Source: Gnetum montanum
Lineage: Eukaryota > Streptophyta > Gnetopsida > Gnetales > Gnetaceae
Assembly (NCBI GenBank): GCA_015680685.1
Contig: MNCI01015859.1
Coordinates: 1 to 64,000, forward strand
DNA: 64,000 nucleotides
Direction: 5' to 3'
Below, piece by piece: positions 59,585 through 64,000 of the stretch. Position numbers and translations under genes: made by a program. Position 1 is the first letter of the stretch, and every line of letters begins with the position of its first letter. The notes below the pieces were generated by a model, which saw only the letters and a list, made by a program, of their open reading frames with translations, was not told the DNA's origin and did not search any database.

Positions 59585-60434
59585 TGATGAGTCATGAAGT
59601 GCTACGTCGATGAGGCCTCATCATCTAGGCCCCATCGACCCAAGATTTTTTCTTGCCTATAAATACGTGCCAACCCACCATGTTTAAGCATCATTCTATC
59701 ATAGTTGTAGCAAAGCTCTTGTAATTATTCTATTCAAAAGCTAGAATACTTTCACAAGTGCCTGCAACAAGAGTCATTGAGTGTACAGATCTTTATTTGA
59801 GCACTATTGTACCTAAGCATGACAATGTGTGTGATAATAAAGAGGAGCTTCTTAATAAACCTTGTAGCATTCTAGATAGTTTAAATATTTTATTTATGCA
59901 TTCAATGCTTTTAGTCATTTATTCAATGTTCCTTAGTAATTAAGCTAATTAATTAATTAATTAAGATAAGCTAAATAGTGATTAAATAAACACATAAGTA
60001 CAATTGCTTCAAGCATGCATATGATGTTTGGTAATCCTAGCAATGCTTAATGCTTAATAACCCAGTAACGTTATATATGTTTAGGATGTGTACAACAAGT
60101 GGGACTAAATACTTATGTTACGAGTAGTTACACAATAGTTAGCCAATTAGATTAAAGTAGACATTAAATTACTTTATTTCTTATCCTATTTATTTCAAGT
60201 ACCAAAACCATAAACCACAAAATGATAAAAATCATGTATCTTAATTACACTTAAATCATACCCTTGAGCTTCACATGTGTAGTTGGGAAGACAAAAAATG
60301 TTATTAACACCCAGTTTACTTCTTAGAGAACTAGTGCATCAAAAAACTATAGAGTCCATGGAATTTGACTGAATTGTGTATGAACGCTTTGTGATTTGTA
60401 TGGTTGGATGTAGGGGTACCTTCACCGCTCATCA
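59585..60434 (+). repeat. B 3' LTR
   Basis: 850 bases, TGATGAG to CTCATCA, TATAAATA at 59658. Pairs with 48377-49247. Confidence 0.93.
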
Positions 60435-60439
60435 GAATC
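60435..60439. repeat. Right target-site duplication of B (diverged)
   Basis: GAATC, paired with ACATT at 48372-48376. Confidence 0.55.
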
Positions 60440-60790
60440 TTTCACATCAATTACTAGAAAGTTAGCTGAATAGGACCACCCATTGATAGTGGTCACTACA
60501 TCATCAATTTGTTTTAAAGTAGTGGTGATAGAATGATTTGCAAGCTCCAACCTAATGTTCCACTCTTCCAATGGTGGTAGGTTCCATGCTTGACATGTTT
60601 TGTAAGAGATCAAATTCATCCTAAAACCTAAGTCTAAGAAATATTTGCATGGTAAATTCCAAATTATTCATAAGTAAATTAATGAAATTATTAGATTAAT
60701 TCTCTTCTTAGGTAGTGGTCCTTCCTTAATCCATTATATAATGATTTTAGTAAGCATGAAAATTTGAATATTTGAACTTGATGAAGATGA
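60440..60790 (-). pseudogene. C protease N-terminal part, cut by B
   Basis: On the minus strand PCKYFLDLGFRMNLIS holds the active site Asp-Leu-Gly, so C keeps the catalytic Asp that A lost. Then TCQAWNLPPLEEWNI, LELANHSI, DDVVTTINGWSYSANFLVI follow up to the B LTR. The rest is at 48376-48230. It corresponds to A residues 180-260. Confidence 0.82.
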
Positions 60791-63287
60791 AAGGTTGTTA
60801 ATAGTGAGAAGATTTATTTCAAGAGAAGATGGTCTCTATGAAGTTCTAACTCTACTAGACTTCTTTGGACTTGTCCTAAAGAAAGGATGTTTCTTTTTTT
60901 GGCCCTTAGCATTGCTAGTGAGATCCTCCACTTGTATATTTACTACCTTTGTAGCTCTCTTCTGTTGTGGTTGTGATGATAGCACTCCTTGCATCGTGGG
61001 TGGTGGCACTAGTGGCAAAGAATTGAGATTGGGATTTGAAAAATTAGTTACTTGTAGATGCACGTACGAGTTTGAATTGGCCCTTAGTGGCATTAGTCGA
61101 TGGTATTCTAGTGGATAATACTATGGATTTTGAATGGTAGAATTTGCTGGTAAGATAGGATGTTGGACATAGTATCCATAAGGGTCAAGTTACCGTTATG
61201 GATATTATTGGCAAGGTGGTGGCATGACCCACACTTAAGGCTATTTCCATTGCTAGTGGTATTGCTAGGATCCACTAGGATAGTACATTAGTTAAGGTTG
61301 CTGTCTATAATTACCTTAAGAATAAGGTAATCATTTGGGCATCTATTTTTGAATAAGTTTGATGTTACGTACGTATGCCCCTATTTCTTGTCAATGTGTC
61401 ACAACTAGACAACATCTTTTAGGATATTTGTACTGACACATAGTACAAACTTCATAATCTATAGAGATGGTATCTAAGACCTTGGCTACTAAAGCAACTT
61501 TGCCTTTGCATCTAAGTTCTCTCTTCTTTCTTTTGTCTTTGCCTATTACAAAGGATTTCTCTACTCTTTCCTCCATTATCCTTAGCACTATTGTACATCT
61601 TTCATCAACTGAATCCCACATTTTTTGCTACTTGTGCTATTACATCGGCAACAAATTTTTGGATTGGTAACATCTCTTTTTGAATTACCTAGTCCAAGGT
61701 TTCTTCCTCTTGGGTATCACACACCCGTGCATCTCTCTTAATTATTGATGGATCCTTGTTGTACTCTTCAACTGATTTTCTTTTTCTAAATTCACTTTCT
61801 TCTTTTTCCACTTAATTAATTAGTCTTTGAATGCAATGGGCAGATAGATCTGATAATCTTCCCTTGGTGTAAACCCTAAGGGTCTCTCTAGTTTTACTTC
61901 TCAGCCCATCTATGATGTGCCAAAGTTGTTTATTTGATGAAAATTTGTGGCCAGGGCATCTATGTAATAGTGAATAATATCTACCCATTACTGCATCAAG
62001 GGTTTCGTGAGTCACTTGTTTCCAGTTCTAGATTTTTTTTCTTAGATTTGATACTCATGAATAGGTCTAATATTTATAATTAAAAATTTCAAGCATGGTA
62101 CTCTAGTGTCTGATGGATTCAGGTTCCAGTGACCTGTACTAGCTTTTCGCTTCCTTCACAAGTGTTCTAGGAAATAAATTTAATTTCTACCAATCACTCT
62201 CTATGTTTTGAAGGGCACAAGCATTGTCAAATGCTTGAAGGTGATGTTGGGGATTAGTGTTATAACCACCTTTAAATCGTGGCATATTGTTCATATCTAG
62301 CCATTTGATTTGACTATCTCTTACATGCCTAGTTGGTATGTAGATAGCTTCTTAAATATTTATCATACTTCAAGTTGTCATTAGGGGTTCATTATCATGG
62401 TCAGGTTTGTATGCTCTATTGTAGTGTTGACCCCTTTAATGCTGATGCCTCTCCTTATCCTTTTTTCTATCTCTTCTACTCCTTCTTTCATGCCCTTCAT
62501 CTTCTTAATCAAAGTATCTAAAATATCTATCATTATGGCCATGGGTTTACCTTTCTTCCCTATCAAAGTCCCTGTGCTTGTATCTTATCTTGTCAAAGTC
62601 CTCCAACGATTGTGATGAGGTAGAGGAGATGTTAGGAGAATGATGCTAACTAGTTCTCCTTTTGTGACTATTGTATATCTCCTTGTAAGATTTAGTAGGA
62701 TCCCTTGGTCTAGAGTCTCACTTATATCTTAAGTTAGTAGCCTTTTCCTTGTGTGTCTCTATCAAAGTAGAATGAAGTTAGGCTTTAACAGGTTCCTCTA
62801 GTTTGATGATAGGTGACTTTGAAGGCTCCTCATGGTCTTGGTAGAATTTTTTTGAAATGAATTGATTGGCATCAAGTTCTTCTATGATAACAAAAGTGTT
62901 TGTCTACTTCCCTTTACTATGTATATGTTTGATTTCCATGGTAGCATCTCTTCTCATTTGCTCCTTGGTGGGTTCATAGGTTTTGGTCATGTGTTGAGTC
63001 ACATAATATCCTTCCTGGATCTAGTCCAAATGCATTCCCTTTAGAGTAGTTTGTAGCATGTTAAGTGTTGCATGTTTTGGAGGAAAGACTATGTGTTTTT
63101 CTATGTCTCTCCATTTCATTTGCTTGTCCTAGTGGAAGATGACAATAAAGTCTAGATGGTACATATTAGTGTGAGCACAAGTGATTCATGTCTACATTGG
63201 CATCCCCCATTCTTCTTCATCAGTAATTCTATTACTACTTCTTCTTGTCTCCTTGGCAGGTGATGGTTGATCATTATGTGACGCCAT
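60791..63287 (-). pseudogene. gag: C gag and proline-rich linker (decayed)
   Basis: Minus strand ATG at 63287 (MASHNDQPSPAKETRRSSN). The N-terminal part has MYHLDFIVIFH and KWRDIEKHIVFPPKH, like A and B. RDSQIKWLDMNNMPRFKGGY is near 62300. The gag core (62240-61810) has LFPRTLVKEAKS, SLEPESIRH, LRKKI*NWKQVTHETLDAV, LLHRCPGHKFSS and IIDGLRSKT, and is the most complete gag core of the three Athila-like elements. A CTMCQYKYPKRC motif near 61437-61402 is a knuckle relic lacking the His. The linker (61093-60836) has PPPTMQGVLSSQPQQKR and KKKHPFFRTSPKKS. Confidence 0.85.
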
Positions 63288-63404
63288 GTTATACTTTTAG
63301 ATGGTTTATGTGAAAAGCGTGCTTGACTTATAATTGTTAGATTTGACTTTAAGTTTAAGATATAATAAGCTTTGAAAAATTAATTACTTAGCATGACATT
63401 GACT
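63288..63404 (-). other. C 5' leader
   Basis: Short noncoding leader between primer site and gag ATG. Confidence 0.6.
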
Positions 63405-63424
63405 TGTCCTTGGCAATTGCACCA
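63405..63424 (-). promoter_or_regulatory. C primer binding site (decayed tRNA-Asp type)
   Basis: Minus strand TGGTGCAATTGCCAAGGAC, one T from the LTR end. Compared with the tRNA-Asp site all CG dinucleotides have become TG or CA. Confidence 0.75.
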
Positions 63425-63425
63425 A

Positions 63426-64000
63426 TGATGAGCGGTGGAGTATCCAACACCCAACCATACAAGATACAAGTGCTCATGCATGATCCCAGTCAAATTCCGT
63501 AGACAAGGCAATGCGATTATGCAAGTAATTGATTAGAGTTTGCAATCATTGTCTTCCCACATGAGCTAGTAAATTCAATGCATATGGTTTAACTCACAAT
63601 GAGGCATATGATAGATGATCTTATATGGGCCATAATGATCCTAGCTAACATGAAGTAAAAGTAATAGTTTCTAAATCTAAGTAATAGTAAATAAATTTGA
63701 TTTAGCCTATGTGATGACTAGTTGATCCTGGTCTTCCATTCACACCTTGAACTTCATGTAACTACTACTAAGATTACCAAGTACCAAACTAGTGGTTGCA
63801 CCGAGTGATAGTACTATTAGGTTACCAAGTAGCTACACTTAAGTGCTTGAGATCAGTAGTACTCATTTCACTTAACTATGAAAATAATAAACATGAAACT
63901 AAATGAAAGAAAAAATAAACCTAAGTGTTGCTACAATGATGGAAAGTAATCTTGATCTTTATTTTTTGTCATGCAATGCATCCAAGGACATCACACTCAA
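63426..64000 (-). repeat. C 5' LTR, partial
   Basis: Starts TGATGAGCGGTGG and runs off the window. On the minus strand it shares AATAAAGAT, the GGTAACCT...GGTAATCTT double block and GGGAAGACAATGATTG with A's LTR. It ends CCGCTCATCA next to the primer site. Confidence 0.85.

Larger units (their letters stand above)
48377..60434 (+). mobile_element. Element B: Athila-like LTR retrotransposon with pol and 3' ORF
   Basis: 12,058 bases: 5' LTR, decayed tRNA-Asp primer site, gag with core deleted, protease, RT, RNase H, integrase, T-rich spacer, a 3' ORF behind a splice acceptor, polypurine tract and 3' LTR. The RT has the FMDDFS form typical of the Athila/Tat side of Ty3/gypsy. By eye the LTRs agree in roughly 87 of 100 bases. 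B split C's protease. Confidence 0.92.
572..64000 (-). mobile_element. Element C: outermost Athila-like LTR retrotransposon, split by B and E1
   Basis: Reading the minus strand from the right, C has a partial 5' LTR (63426 to window end), a primer site (63405-63424), gag (63287 to about 61100), a proline-rich stretch (61093-60800) and protease (60760-60435). B interrupts the protease, which resumes at 48376-48230. After it come a linker ORF, a T-rich spacer to 46955, then the insertion E1, then more spacer (2480-1349). No RT or integrase is seen, so C is a pol-less derivative like A, but its protease-to-spacer junction differs from A's. It is the oldest element because B and E1 lie in it. The left end is uncertain: the LTR at 572-1348 is either its own or a later solo LTR. 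Confidence 0.6.

Overview
This window contains no recognisable host gene, tRNA or rRNA. It is a stack of nested, decayed long terminal repeat (LTR) retrotransposons from a land plant with a large, repeat-rich genome. The plant assignment rests on three things: two element families that look like the Athila and Tat/Ogre branches of Ty3/gypsy, which are plant lineages; a primer site matching plant tRNA-Asp; and a domain resembling the 'putative plant transposon protein' family. I cannot name the species. Loss of CG and frequent C-to-T/G-to-A change suggest old, methylated DNA.

The layout can be solved from LTR ends, reading frames and target-site duplications (TSDs). The outermost element is C (minus strand, Athila-like; 5' LTR 63426 to beyond the window, gag and protease leftwards, 3' part near 1349-2480, LTR at 572-1348 possibly its own). 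C was hit twice. Element B (plus, 48377-60434, Athila-like) sits inside C's protease. Element E1 (minus, 2481-46949, Tat/Ogre-like) sits in C's 3' spacer. E1 was then hit by A (plus, 8807-15421, a non-autonomous relative of B; TSD ACGAA, perfect) and by E2 (minus, 22136-41376, a full-length copy of E1's own family) just behind the protease. With its guests removed E1 is about 18.6 kb; E2 is 19.2 kb.

The Athila-like set divides functions. A keeps gag and protease but has lost reverse transcriptase (RT), integrase and the 3' ORF. B keeps RT, RNase H, integrase and a 3' ORF but has lost the gag core. C has gag and protease without RT. All are riddled with stops.

The most unusual object is in E1 and E2. 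Between protease and RT, on the strand opposite the retroelement, each carries a multi-exon gene (E1 17185-20776; E2 31654-34765). GT...AG introns are at matching positions, the first exon is 453 bases in both copies, the last exon is 78 bases in both, and the reading frame joins across junctions. The sense strand has a good 3' splice site just before RT, so this antisense gene may lie inside an Ogre-type sense intron. Its upstream region shares the recurring word GACTAYGCTC with the LTRs. Minisatellite arrays of one motif recur at three fixed places in each element.
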